Origin: Epiperipatus broadwayi
Lineage: Eukaryota; Onychophora; Udeonychophora; Euonychophora; Peripatidae
Assembly (NCBI GenBank): GCA_028023455.1
Contig: JAQFVV010000064.1
Span: 2,205,825 to 2,269,824 of the forward strand
Reading direction: 5' to 3'
DNA: 64,000 nucleotides
Shown here: positions 49,090 through 61,103 of the stretch, in pieces
How the letters are laid out: every line of letters begins with the position of its first letter
Position numbering within the stretch: position 1 is the stretch's first letter
The notes under the pieces: model-generated
The model's input: only the letters and a program-made list of their open reading frames with translations
Database searches by the model: none
Told to the model about the DNA's origin: nothing
Made by a program: the position numbers and the translations under genes

Positions 49090-51172
49090 ATATATATATA
49101 TATTTACTTTAAAGCAATACATAATAAATCACACTTGAAAAAGAGTAAAATGTATAATATATAAAAGGTAATAATTAAATAATGATTATATATATATATA
49201 TATATTGTGTTTGTTATAGTTTTGAACAAGATTGCTGGGACAATTAAAACTGTCATATTAGATTATAAAAAAGCACTGTAAAAGTAATAACGAACATACA
49301 TGATATTAATATTATAAATCACATTTAAATAAATAAATATTAGTTTATAAATGTATTTATTAACTCTTATACTAACTAACACTCTGACAGTATTTTTTAT
49401 TGCACGCTGTAAGCAATCAACTTTAATTTTAGTATTAATCCATTCTATTATATCAGAATATAATAAATATGACTTCATTTGATAGATGATTTTGCTTAAA
49501 AATGAAATAAATTCTCAAAAATCACATTTGAATTTTGCAATTATTTTAAAAATTAGATTTTAGTCAAAACATGGTATTATTTTGTCATCCAGCTGATGGG
49601 AAGAGCAGATTGGTTTTGCAAGATAAATGAAATCTCCTTTGTTTGATGCTTGTATTTAAAATATGAATGAATAATTATCAATATCTGATAAATCTATTAC
49701 ATTATTCTTTAAAAGTTTTAATTTTTATGATATTGCTATTATTCTAACAGACTGAGTGTTATTAAACAGATCATAACTGATATCCCCATAACTTCCATTG
49801 TAACATTACTCAGAAAAAAAATAACATTTTACATTTAAAGATAAAACATTTATATAGAAAATAAATATGTAATAATATATATTTTTCATTTGTAGTTGTT
49901 ATACAATTATTGTGCAAAAATGATCAGAAACATATCAAAAAAATCAAGTTTTTAATCAATCAAAATAAGTCGCATAGTTAGAGATTTCCAACCCATCAGT
50001 ATGGAGTCTAGCAGGATTTAAATTTCCCACATTTTCAAATATTCTAATATTTTTAGAGTTTTTTTTTTTAAGTTAAAATATTAAAGTAAAATATGCAATG
50101 ATAGTTTGTAAAATCTCCCACTAGAGGGCCATACATGCAAATTAAATTTCTTCATTTCTCATATGAGAGAGTCTCATGTTAAGACTTTTTTGTATGTGGC
50201 ACATAAGCATTAAACAGTCTTACCAACTTTCTGTTACAATGTAAGCTTATGTCTTTTTCAGTAATAGCTTTCCAATTTTAGAAATATTTGGTTTTTAGCA
50301 ATCTCAGACTAAAGTTTATTGAATTCATTAATCGTTTTATTTTCTGGTCTCACTTATTATTGCAATGTGATTAAGTTTATTAACTTCTTAGGTATTACTG
50401 TCATTTATTTCTTTTTTCTTATTTCAGGCTGGTCAATGGTTTAATGTATTTATTTTATTCTTAGACTCTCAACTCTATTATTCAATCATTTTAGAAGTTA
50501 CAATGGTCAGCAATAGTATGTTTCCTCTTTACCATGATGTATTTGCATGTTAACATTATCAATTGGTAAAATTTTACAGGGAGTTTGCAACTGCTATATC
50601 AATCTCTAAACATGAAACACATTTTTTTTTTACATGACTATGGACATTATTTCAGTTCTCAGATTAGGGCTGGACTTAGTAACTTTCTTTTGATATGGAA
50701 CTACAACTTAGGGCAGCAATGAACATCCTGGAAGAAAGTTTAGCCAGTCATGCTTGCCAATTTTGTAAAAATTTTACTAATATTGAAAGTATTTTCCTCT
50801 CAGCAATAAATATAGTTTATTGTTCAAGTATTTACTGTGAAGGGATTTGGCCAATCATATGTTGTTTGAAAAGAAAAGTTTTTTTTATGGCATAACATAT
50901 GTTTAGAAAAATATATTTTGATTTAAAGTTAATTATCTCAGCCAATTTATAGCTGTCACATTTAAAAAACATACTTTTCAAAACATGTTGTCTAACACCT
51001 CAAGATTTCTATCTATTTTAATTAATCAAACTTTAATTACATGTTGTTTTTATCAACAACAACTTTTTTCATTAAAAACAAAGAAATGAAAAGAAAATTG
51101 AGAGAAAATATTTTTTTATACAAATTTGAAATGGTTTTAAAACAAACCAGATTTGAATGTTAATTTTAAATA
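49090..51172. other. Non-coding AT-rich stretch
   Basis: AT microsatellites near 49090-49105 and 49189-49206. No gene or known repeat is recognised; a 66-codon frame at 50695-50895 has no family resemblance. Confidence 0.5.
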
Positions 51173-51505
51173 TAGGGGACTTGAACCCAGACTTTCAAGC
51201 AATCCTTAACTATCCACACCATCTCACACCACTGATACACATGTTCACACATATGCAAAAAAAATAAGTAATGACCAATATACATATTTCATGCTGAACC
51301 AGCACTTATCAGTTGGTCCAGATTATCATCTCTCGCACATATATATAATCTGTGCTCAGTTATATTAAGATAGCAAATTTTTATACTTTAATGGACAGGC
51401 TTCAGTCTACTCCAATCTCAAAATCTTCACCCATCCATACCACTAAAAATCTGATGATAATATGCCCAAATCCCATGCTGATGCCAATATATTGTTATGT
51501 CCAGG
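51173..51505 (-). repeat. Hammerhead SINE-like family D, copy 2
   Basis: On the minus strand the order is a unit body (from 51505), the hammerhead (51325-51269), then a tRNA-like part ending in a perfect-consensus B box GGTTCAAGTCC (about 51188-51178). The 5' end begins near ATATTGGCATCAGC, resembling the post-cleavage end of the unit. Confidence 0.7.
51269..51325 (-). ncRNA. Hammerhead-like motif, family D copy 2
   Basis: The layout is TAATCTGGACCAA, CTGATAA, stem II GTGCTG-GTT-CAGCAT, GAAA, TATGTATA, then TTGGTCATTA. Stem I pairs ACCAA with TTGGT, and stem II has six pairs. The invariant G of CUGAUGA is A here, so catalysis would be expected to be lost or weak. Confidence 0.6.
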
Positions 51506-52652
51506 TTGACCTCAAGTCACTCTGACCCCTCATGTATAGGACAGTATCCATTTAAATACATAGAAGAGGGATGGGCAGGATACAGGTTTAATGTGTAAGA
51601 TTTGAAATACAAGCAGTCTTATATTATTTTTAATAACTTGATACACTTTGTTTTTTGTACAATAAGAATCTTCCACTTCATTTTACTTCTTCTTATATAG
51701 AATTATAAGATATTCTTATCTTTAAATATTATTATCTTTTTTTTTAAATCAAGAAGCATAAAATATATAAAAGCCACAGCATTTGCATATTCTATCACTA
51801 TCTTCAGAATTCAATATAACCCCTCTCAACTTCAACTTATATTAGCATAACAGCTTTCTTTTTTAATTTGTAGCTAGTTAAAAAAAATTCATTATTAAAA
51901 GAGCCATGTTTTATAAATAAGATGGGATAATTTATTAAACAAGGAATATAATTATGTAAATATATGCAAATTATGGTAAGATAATCATTCTTTCATAATT
52001 TTAAAATTGTATGATTTAATGTGATTTTGATTATGGATGCTAAAGATAAATGCTACTCAAAGTGCTAGATATGCTATAGCTTTTATTTATTTATATTTTA
52101 GAATATTAAAGATTGTTAATTCCAGTGATTTGTTTTAATATATATAAGAATAAATTAAACATATAATAAATGAGGAAGATTTTCATTTATCTAAATTGAA
52201 TGATTTAGATTTTGTGTTTTTAAATACAGGGTTGTACTATTAAAACTTTCTAGAATAAATTTGTATTCATTCAATATATATATATATTGTACCAGTCGAA
52301 AATGTATGTCCACCCAACAAGATTTAGAATCTAAGCAAAAGTACCCCAAATCCAATCATTCCCGAGATACACAGGTCAGGAGCAATCATGAATTCTAACC
52401 TATTTGCCATTCCCCAAATCTATAACATTATGAACAACACCTACAGTGATACTACATAAATTCATTATATCCCGTCCCGGTGCTACAACGTTTTACATGA
52501 GAACTCAACTGATGATGATAATGATGAGAGATTGAGTGAACCCAAGATATTAAGTTTAAAATATACATAAATATAAAGATTATTAAAAAGATTCAAACAA
52601 CTAGATTAAAGTTTAAAATATAAATATTTATTTGGACAAAATTCAAGATGAG

Positions 52653-52687
<35 letters not shown>

Positions 52688-54449
52688 CAACTCCACAATT
52701 TTAAAACATTATTTTCATTATAAACACTAAGAAACTTGATACAATTATTTTTATTTTAACAAATATTAATTTAGTGCGGTGGTTACAATACTGAACGTAT
52801 ATTTAAAAATAGGCTTTTTATTCAATGTTACAAAAAATGGATTTATTGGAGTGGTTTGGTGGACGTTTATTACATTTAAAAATATATATATTTAAAGATA
52901 CAATAGAGTTTTGTTGGTTATACGATTTCAATATGATGCCTTTAGCATTTGATACATAAGTTCATTTTCATTTAGAGACTTTATCTATAACAATTAAAAA
53001 AAGGATACATTTTGATCACTAGACTAAAACATTATTTATTTTACATTTTCAGCATTTAACAATAGAATATAGAGAAACTCTATAGTTGCAGGAATGGCTT
53101 ATTTCAATACAAGGGGAGGGCAGCTTCATGAGAAGTTAGATTTAAACTCCAATAAATATTACAAAGAGAAAATTTATTATCACATATCATTACGGTTTAT
53201 TTTGCTAAACAGGCTAGAAAACTAACTATAAGAAATAGCAGTGCTAGCATAATATCAGCGAGAGGAAATAGCACATTTGGCCAGGCCCAGGTCATTCTCC
53301 AATTTTTTTAAAGGTGGTACATGCCAGCTTCATGTTAGAATGGTACAGAAAGGTAGGTGGAAAGTTTCTATGGGCTGGACCATGGCACATCCATACAGAG
53401 CTTCATCTACTCTAACCTGTATGTTCTAGAAATAGACTTCTATTATGAATGAGGACATTAAAGATGAGAGGCTTTGAATCCCTGGAATGAGATACAGGTG
53501 ACTCAAAGCAGTATATAAATATATACTTGGAGGAGAAGAATGATGAATGAAGTGGATCATGACTCCCTGGAGTGAGATACAGGTGAATCAGATCAAAGCC
53601 CTATGCGGCTCATTAACAATTTGATATATGCCAGCAATGCTATCATAATAATATAAAGTCACTGAATTTAAATATTAAAATAAAGCCTTAAATGGTTTAA
53701 CAAATACATAATGATATGTTAAACTAATGACCCATGTAAGCTAAAGTCATTTATCATAAGTTAAAATACAATTAATGAAGCGTACATTGCTCCCCCTTCT
53801 TGAATCAATATTTTAACATATAAAAAAAATTACAATTCATGCACTTAATAGTACAAATAAAAGAGATTTAAGTTGCCAGTCTTTTTGGTGATGATGATCA
53901 GTAAATAAACTCATAAAATTAATGAACATCAAGATCCACCCCAGATTGCAAAAGTATTTATACATTTTGTATAAATTTATGATAAAACGTTTATTTAAAA
54001 AAACAGGTATTCATTTAAATTACGAACCCAATCTTATGAGATATTTAAAATAACAAGAACCCTTTAATCCCCCCCTTTCTATTCCACAGTGGGATATAGG
54101 AGTTCACAAGTTTAGGTTTGATTGGCATTTACAAATAAAATTTAGTGAAAAATATAAAAATATTATTAAAATTAAATTATAACCACACAAAATTATAAAA
54201 ATAATAAGAAGCATTAGTTGGATAATTAGTTTTGATAGCAGAGAATTGATACAAAGATTAACAGACTCACCAGTTAGTGAGTTTTGAAAAAAAATTAAAC
54301 ATAAAAAAAACATTAGTTTACAAATTAAATTACAAATAAGAATTGGCTAATGCAACCATACTGTCTTTGGGCTGGTTACCTCAGGATTCTGTGAAGTATT
54401 CAAGAATCTTCTATGGCAGGTGGTATTCTTTTGATGGCACAGTCACTCT
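51506..54449. other. Non-coding stretch with minor repeats
   Basis: It contains an (AT)n run at 52657-52685 and a TGTACCAGTCG start next to ATAT at 52288, without a matching LTR end. A higher-complexity block at 53080-53640 has a 22-base motif 'ccctgga-tgagatacaggtga' occurring twice (53480 and 53565). No gene is recognised. Confidence 0.45.
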
Positions 54450-55245
54450 TGAATTGTAGCAGCTACATCTCAGCATGAGTTGGGCTGAAGATGGAGGGAA
54501 GGTGGCCTAGGCCCCTTAAAAATTAAACAGACATGAAGTCGTCTAACAACTATTGACCAAACTCTGACACAATAGATTTTTAGCCCTATTTATGTCAGTT
54601 TTTAACCACTCAAAGAATGTTTGTTTTAATTAGACTTCCTGACTCTAATGGATCCTTAATTTACAAAAAATCTTCTCTATTGTTAGTATAGATGCAGTCG
54701 TGAGATAACTGTCCAAAATCAATTCAAAACAATTTCCAGTTTGGAAATGGATTTGATAAAATGTTAATACTAGCTAACTAAAATCAATTAGCTTTGTTTT
54801 AGATTTTACTTTCTTTAACTTTAATTTACAAAATCCTTTAAAATCATGAAACAAATCCCCACCCCTTTAATTATTTTTGGACAGTCAATGACTGCACCTT
54901 CCATCTTGAATTTACATGTAGTCTTATGACAAAAAAATAATTACAACATATTAAAATAAAAAAATAAAAAAATACACTTTTAAAAGACACAAAATTATTT
55001 AGTATTTTTAATTATATATATATGCTCCTTTAATATATGTATATATCTGAGTCACATCTATAAAAGTTAATATTTAAAATAATTAAAGTTTTTATTTCAG
55101 ATTTATATTTATAAATCTCATAGACACTTCTCAGAAATACATGTATAGTTTATATACATTTTATAACAACAACAAAAAAGGAGCAGGATGACGTGGGCTG
55201 TGGTAGAACAGTGAAACTCGATCTTGAACTAAGGTTGACTGTTTC
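54450..55245 (+). repeat. Dispersed repeat family A, copy 2
   Basis: Collinear with 1-645 from 'gctgaagatgg' to 'actgtttca', with moderate divergence and small indels. Non-coding. Confidence 0.7.
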
Positions 55246-55297
55246 AATATATATATATATTCGATGTCTGTATTTTTAAACCAATATATGTAATTAT

Positions 55298-55377
55298 ATA
55301 ACTGAATATTTGTAAATACAGTAACTAAATAAAAATTTTTAATTATTTAATTACTGTATTTACAAATATTCAGTTAT
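55298..55377. repeat. Perfect 27-bp inverted repeat
   Basis: The arms at 55298-55324 and 55351-55377 ('ataactgaatatttgtaaat' and onward) are exact complements around a 26-base AT loop. Confidence 0.85.
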
Positions 55378-55394
55378 TTATATAAGTAAAAATC

Positions 55395-55556
55395 AATCAC
55401 ATGTCACATGACCTATATAGCTTGCATAACCAATATGTAATATATAAAGAGCCTGGCAATAGCTCTAAACAAGTTTCAGGTACTTTCTTTTGTAGCATTT
55501 ATCATAATAAATAAATAAATAAATAAGCTTGTTTAGAGCTAATAGCAGGTTCTTAA
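55395..55556. repeat. Dispersed repeat family E, copy 3
   Basis: The first half is the reverse complement of the 24345-24425 block ('gtcacatgacctatatagcttgca'-like). The second half repeats 'tgtagcatttatcata' and 'cttgtttagagcta' in the forward direction with an expanded AATA run. Confidence 0.65.
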
Positions 55557-55569
55557 TATATATATATAT

Positions 55570-56969
55570 TGTAACGGGCACACATGCTGTTACATGCTAA
55601 TAAATAAAATTAGAAATTAAAAATAAAAGTTAGCAAATTAAAAACTTCTTTTTAAGAATTAAAAATTGAAAATTAAAAGTCATCTAAACTAGTACATATA
55701 TAAGATCGCTCAGATGAAAACTTATTAAAAGAAAACTATTTTTAAAAAAAAGTATTTTAAAACCAAATTTTAAGAAAAAACTTAAAAGATTTAAAGATAA
55801 AAATATATCGTTAAAAAGAATGTACAAATTTAATATAGTGCTATTATGTAAAATTGAAATGATTATTTCCAATTAGTCAAAGTAAACTAGCCCTTGGGCA
55901 TCTTAAAATGTATAATTAAAGGTCAGATAGGAGAAAAAAACAATAGGAACAGATTGGTCAATAAAAGAAGTCCCCCATGAAATGGACCTCAATGAGAGGA
56001 TCATCATTATCATGATGTAATGTCCACTCAATCCGAACATTTAATATAAAAAGGAAAAGTTTGGAAATAAATTATTGGAGACTGATGTGCTATGTGTGTT
56101 AGTGTGGGGAGAGTTGAAGGAGAAGGGATTGAAAGACACAGTTTCAATCTCTTCATTTTTTTTTAAAAAAAAGAGAAAGAGAAATGACCAATCATTTTTC
56201 TATATTGCAGACTACAGGACATCAGGGCCTGGAAATAAAATATCAGCTAAAGTAAAGGACCTCTGGATGAACCAATAAAATGGACAACAGCATACTAGTC
56301 TCCCTAGGACATCGGGGGAATTAACGCTGGATCCCAAATTGCAAGCAACTGTTAAGGATGGACTTTTTAAAACCATAAGAACTTTATGAACTGTAATGAA
56401 CATTAATTCTAAAACTTTCCAGTATTTGAAAACAGTAAAAACTCTAAATTCTAAACTTTTCAATATTTAAATAGAAATATAATTTCCTATCTGACTAAAT
56501 TATTTAAATCATTTCCATTAATTTATTTGTTTATTATGATTTTTTTCCTGTTAAGCTAAACTTTTAATTAAATCATGTTAAATTTAAGTCGGGCATGAAT
56601 GGCTGCATAGATTCGTAAAGTTATGTTAGTTTAAAGAAGGGTAAATCTTAGGTTATTTGTTTCGCAGTTAAATTGGGTCAATGGATTGGATGTATTGGTG
56701 TAATTAATAAATGTAGCATGAAGATCCGCTACATGCAGGATCACATTATATGCCGCACTTGGGAAAAATAAGCCTATTTCTTATTGACCATTGGAGACAG
56801 ACCGTATTCCCTGCTCTGTGGATCACCCCTTTGCCTATGGAATAGGATTGTAAGTTGGCAAAAAGGACCGCAATCCCTTCCTATGGAGTTTTTTCTTTGT
56901 TGTTTTTCTTGCCAGACAAATGTAATATTCCTGTACTGGATGAGAGATGTAGCAGGCACACATGCTGTT

Positions 56970-56972
<3 letters not shown>
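55570..56972. mobile_element. Solo LTR, 1.4 kb
   Basis: It starts TGTAACGG and ends CTGTTACA, with ATAT on both sides. It is related to the 46973-49089 block. The 18-base string GGCACACATGCTGTTACA is present both just inside the start (55577-55594) and at the very end (56955-56972), so the 5' edge may be a recombined or duplicated LTR end. Short open frames inside are not conserved. Confidence 0.65.
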
Positions 56973-57039
<67 letters not shown>

Positions 57040-57060
57040 ATGATATATATATATATATAT
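56973..57060. repeat. (AT)n microsatellite
   Basis: About 62 bases of pure AT to 57034, then a short break and a further AT run. Confidence 0.95.
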
Positions 57061-57562
57061 CCATTAAAAACCAGTCAATCCTTGGACAATCCCTATATAG
57101 ATAACAACCTCAAATTGTTGTCCTTCTTTTAGAAATAAAACATACATTAAATAGAAATAGTTCACTAGAAAGAAAAGCCTTTTCACTATTCCTCATAAAG
57201 AAACACTAAAGAAAACATCATCTTTCACCAGATCATGTATCACCAGTATTGTAAAATTAGCTAGCTTGAGCCTTTTATTATATACTTAAGAATAACTAGA
57301 TATTGCAATTATCGTATATTATTGATTGGTTAGGATTGTTAGCAATTTATCTACCGAATGGCTAATTGATAAAAAAATTCTCACCTTCAATCATGTATAA
57401 ATAAAATAGTTTATAAGGATGGAATTATAAAAGGCAGATGCACTCATTACTATAACATTAAAACATCTTTTAATTAACATAATATTGACATTTGAAAAAT
57501 AGTAATTGCACCATATATATATATGTAAAATAAATAAAATATTCGTTAATTAAAAACAATAT
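57061..57562. other. Non-coding stretch
   Basis: Nothing recognised. Confidence 0.5.
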
Positions 57563-57804
57563 TGTAATTATAATTGAAATAATATTTTTAACGATTTACA
57601 AACAATTACAAACAATCTTTAAATCTGCAGAAGTACTTTCGGTTACTTTCTAACCTGCCTCAACTGCCATTAATGGCAGTTGAGGCAGGTTAGAAAGTAA
57701 CGGAAAGTACTTCTGTGGAAAGTAACCGAAAGTACTTCTGCGGATTTAAAGATTGTTTGTAATTGTTTGTAAACCGTTAAAAATATTATTTCAATTATAA
57801 TTAT
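57563..57804. repeat. Palindromic fold-back
   Basis: The arms (57563-57671 and 57672-57804) meet without a loop at GCCATTAATGGC. Pairing extends through 'tcaactgcc', 'aacctgcc', 'gttactttc', 'tttaaatc' and 'aattacaaac'. The right arm has an extra 24-base duplication of 'aagtacttctg-gga'. No terminal duplication was identified. Confidence 0.8.
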
Positions 57805-58384
57805 ATATATATATGCTGCTTTGAGATTTTAAAAGAATCAAAAATATCAAATTCCTAATGTCTTCTCTAAATATTCTTTTCAATGCATCTGTTTTTATTA
57901 TGTGATTATTAATATGATAAAACACACAGATGATTTATTTACTATCACATATCATGGTATTTAAGACCACAAATATTATGCTCTTTTTCTAAGTTGTGTG
58001 ATAGTTCTTGTATAAAATATCAGGTGAGTTGTCTTAAATACAGAACAATTATGATTGACAAACTACATCATGGATGTTATTTCCAGGAGACTCTATAGTT
58101 TCCAGCCAAGATGATGGTTAGTGGCCAAAGGCAGAGATTTCTTGATTTTGAATCCAGCCTACTATTCAATGATGATCTATTATTTAATTATTTTCTACCA
58201 CAGATTACTTTTCAAAAAATCAAAATAACATGAATTGGAAAAAGAACTGTTTAATATTAAATAAGACATTTCTGCACTGTGAAGTTAGCAAAACAAGTTG
58301 AATGGATAATTGATTCAAAATATGGATTTTTTCTTGACCGTTAAAGCAGAAATATTAGAAAACACAATTAAAATAAAATTTACC

Positions 58385-58835
58385 ATAAATGTAAAATACA
58401 AGGGATTCAAACTCATACATTCACACAACCCTCAATTCTCCAAGCCATTTCATATTGCTGACCAATCTAATCACACACATGTTGAAAAGATAAATAATCA
58501 CCAATATACATATTTCATGCTAAACCAGCACTCATCAGTTGGTCCAGATTACCATGTTCACACACATATACAATCAGTGCTCAACTTTATATTAAGATAG
58601 CTAATCTTCATACTTTAATGAACAGGTTTCAAACTACTCCAACTCCTAACTTTTCAGCCTTCCATTTCATTGAAAATCTGATGATGGAATGTTCAAAGCC
58701 TTATATTGGTGATTATTTATCTTTTCAACATGTGTGTGATCAGGTTGGTCAGCAATATGAGGGTTGTGTAAATGTCTGAGTTCGAACCCCTTATATATAT
58801 ATATGTGTGTGTGTGTGCAGGGGTAAGCCCGTACA
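58385..58835. repeat. Hammerhead SINE-like family D, inverted pair
   Basis: A minus-strand unit (58697 to 58390) is joined head to head with the beginning of a plus-strand unit at 58700. The plus unit starts at TATATTGGTGATT, that is, at the predicted hammerhead cleavage point, and runs to a B-box-like GTTCGAACCCC (58781-58791) and a TG microsatellite. The two tRNA-like parts therefore form a partial fold-back. Confidence 0.7.
58495..58551 (-). ncRNA. Hammerhead ribozyme motif with intact core
   Basis: This is the best match in the window: 57 bases with an intact CTGATGA, a six-pair stem II (GTGCTG-GTT-TAGCAT, including G-U pairs), GAAA, and an eight-base TATGTATA giving a two- or three-pair stem III with UA as the cleavage step. 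Stem I pairs ACCAA with TTGGT and, across a three-base bulge, TAATC with GATTA. All invariant positions that I can check are present. Such short stem III hammerheads in retroelements are thought to need dimerisation. Activity is inferred, not shown. Confidence 0.72.
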
Positions 58836-59496
58836 GTGTATTAATTTACATAAATGTAAAAGGAAGAACTATGAAAATTGTATATTAGAAAGAATATCAA
58901 AATTTGTTATTCAAATTAATAAAAGATACCAAATGAAGCTAATTCAGGTTTAAGTTCTGACAAGGTTTTATTGTAATTTAATTGAAATTTTTTTGTATCT
59001 ATTTATAAAATGACTTTGAATTTGCTAAAAAATTTAAGGCAGGAATTGGGAAACAAAAACTGAAAGTACTATGGGTAATTTGGCTATGATGATTAAAATA
59101 AGCTAGATAACTAATATGTCGAATTTATTAAAAATGGGGGGGGGGGTATTATACATATACTCTTTTTAATAAATAATAAACGGAAATGAACACATAAACA
59201 TCCAAATGAAGGTTCAGAAGAATTGCAGTATGTTTTGATTAATTATTTCAAGATTTATGTGTTCTTAATAAATTTATCAAGGAAGACTTCATTGAGTAAT
59301 AGGATATAAATTTTGATATTAGACAAAAACTATTTTAAAAAATAGGATTAACAATTGATATTCCTAATCTTCAAAAATACTCCAATAAATTTAAATTAGA
59401 GCATGGCAATTATTTGAGAATGTTGGAAAACTTTGAATATGTTTTCATTCTCAACTGAAATTAATAAAAACATAATAAGAACTGCAAGAAAGATAA

Positions 59497-59591
59497 GTCA
59501 AGCGTTGTTAGCCGAGACGTCAGCCAGCTGCCTTGCAAGCAAGCAGTTGGTTCGCCTCCCAGCCGATGCTATGACATGTGAAAACAAAAAA
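59497..59591 (+). mobile_element. tRNA-derived SINE, copy 3, inserted in RTE relic
   Basis: A full-length 95-base copy with B box GGTTCGCCTCC and the GATGCTATGACA end plus A-rich tail. Eleven-base duplications 'aagaaagataa' flank it at 59486-59496 and 59592-59602. It interrupts the RTE linker exactly, so the SINE moved after the LINE was in place. Confidence 0.85.
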
Positions 59592-60021
59592 AAGAAAGAT
59601 AACTGGCGAAGCAGCAGCTGGTAATTTTTCAAATGAAACAAGAGAGTGTATAAAGAAAAGAAGAAAAATGAAAAATTTCAAAAATCGTCTATTAAAAATT
59701 GGATATAGAGTTTAGTAAACTGATAATAAAAAGAGTTAAAAATAATATAAAAAATAAATCCCTGAATTGGTAAAGAAAGAATAAAATAAAACTTTCATTA
59801 GTATTAAAATGTATTTTAGTTATGGAAGAAAAGTTATTTCAACCATAAGAAAGATGAAAGTAATATTAAAAAAGGAATGATAAGTAATAACTATAATTGT
59901 TATATCTTCTAAATTGCCAAATATTTTAAGTAAAATAATAAAACATGCACTTATATTTATGAAGAAGAGAAAAGCTTTCATGATTGAGTTGTTATTAATA
60001 TTTAAAAAAAAACATAAATAA

Positions 60022-60110
60022 GGCAAAACTCTCCATACAGTAGTGCCATCCTGTGCCAAACAGAGTAATCAATGGATGCCAGATCATATGATGTTTAGTG
60101 GTTTTAAAAC
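60022..60110 (+). repeat. Fragment of the 8.4-kb fold-back family
   Basis: 'gcaaaactctccata-agtagtgccatc' and 'caatggatgccaga' match the left arm at 8424-8476. It is followed by 'gatcatatgatgtttagtgg', the inverse of 8355-8374. Confidence 0.7.
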
Positions 60111-60916
60111 AACATGTGGGGGGGGGGGAGAATAAAAAATGTATTGGCAAACCTGTAAATCAAATTTCTACATTATGTGCAGTAATTATATTAATCTCTA
60201 AGATAAGTGATAAAGATATTAGTTCTATACAAATCTTTTCCAAGATAATTACAACTTGTCTACATCTTACTTAATCTGGATTTAAAAATGGTTTTAGCAT
60301 AATGAATCACTTTAAGTGAGTATTTTAAAAAGTTATAGAAAAAAAAAAGTATAAATTGACAATATGCTTTGGATTTTTAGATTATCAAAGGGCATTCATT
60401 TCTATATTAGTTAAAGATTTTCACCGTCTATTACAGAGACCGGAGATATTGTTATATTTTCCAAAAATATTTATCAATGTGCCACATCAGTGATTATTTT
60501 TTATGGGAACAGAAAAAAAATAATGTTAAGGGTATATGGCAGATTAATTCTATATTTTCAACAAATTTTAAAGCAATTTTAAAAGTATTTTGTCAGTTAA
60601 AATGGAAACTATGAACATTAAAATGAAAATTATTTAAATCATCTAGATTTTGCAGATGATGTGATTATTTCTTCAAACCAAGCATCAAGAAATGTTGTAG
60701 AGTTATCACATGAAAATAAAAAGTAGATCTAAAGATGAAAACTAAAAGATTTTCCTGGAAGACAAAAAATAACCATAATAATTGTGAATTAAAATTCTTG
60801 TTAACAATTACAAATACCTTGTCAAGTTATTAATACAGTTAAAAACATAATGAGTGAAATCAGTCACAGAATTAAATTTGGATGTCTTTGATAGAAATAA
60901 CAATATAAAAGAATAA

Positions 60917-61103
60917 AATTTATCCAAACTACTTTGAACACTTTTTAGCAAAACTCTTTATTTGTACATTTCGACTGTCCTGCAGTCTTCTTTAGAGCCA
61001 GTTCATTTTGAAGAAGACTGCAGGACAGTCGAAATATAGGTGTATGTATACATGTACAAATAAAGAGTTCTGCTAAAAGTGTTCAAGTGGTTTTGGATAA
61101 ATT
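60917..61103. mobile_element. Snap-back repeat with hammerhead-like hairpin
   Basis: The left arm (60917-60994) and right arm (61005-61103) are inverted copies; the right one has about 18 extra bases. Each contains GAAGACTGCAGGACAGTCGAAAT: a GACTG/CAGTC stem between (T)TGAAGA and GAAA. That is the layout of a hammerhead core with CUGAAGA, but the first C is T (right) or the core reads TAAAGA (left). It is inserted in the RTE relic. Confidence 0.6.

Noticed and set aside
52510-52530. CTGATGATGATAATGATGAG as a hammerhead core
   Set aside because: No stem II and no GAAA at a suitable distance; it is a GAT-rich run.
52288-52795. A small LTR from TGTACC to GGTTACA
   Set aside because: The flanks do not match (ATAT versus ATAC) and no second copy or coding supports it.
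56784-57104. Frames of 106 and 61 codons with Tyr-Ile repeats
   Set aside because: They combine a solo LTR end with an (AT)n array; there is no conserved protein in the related LTR.
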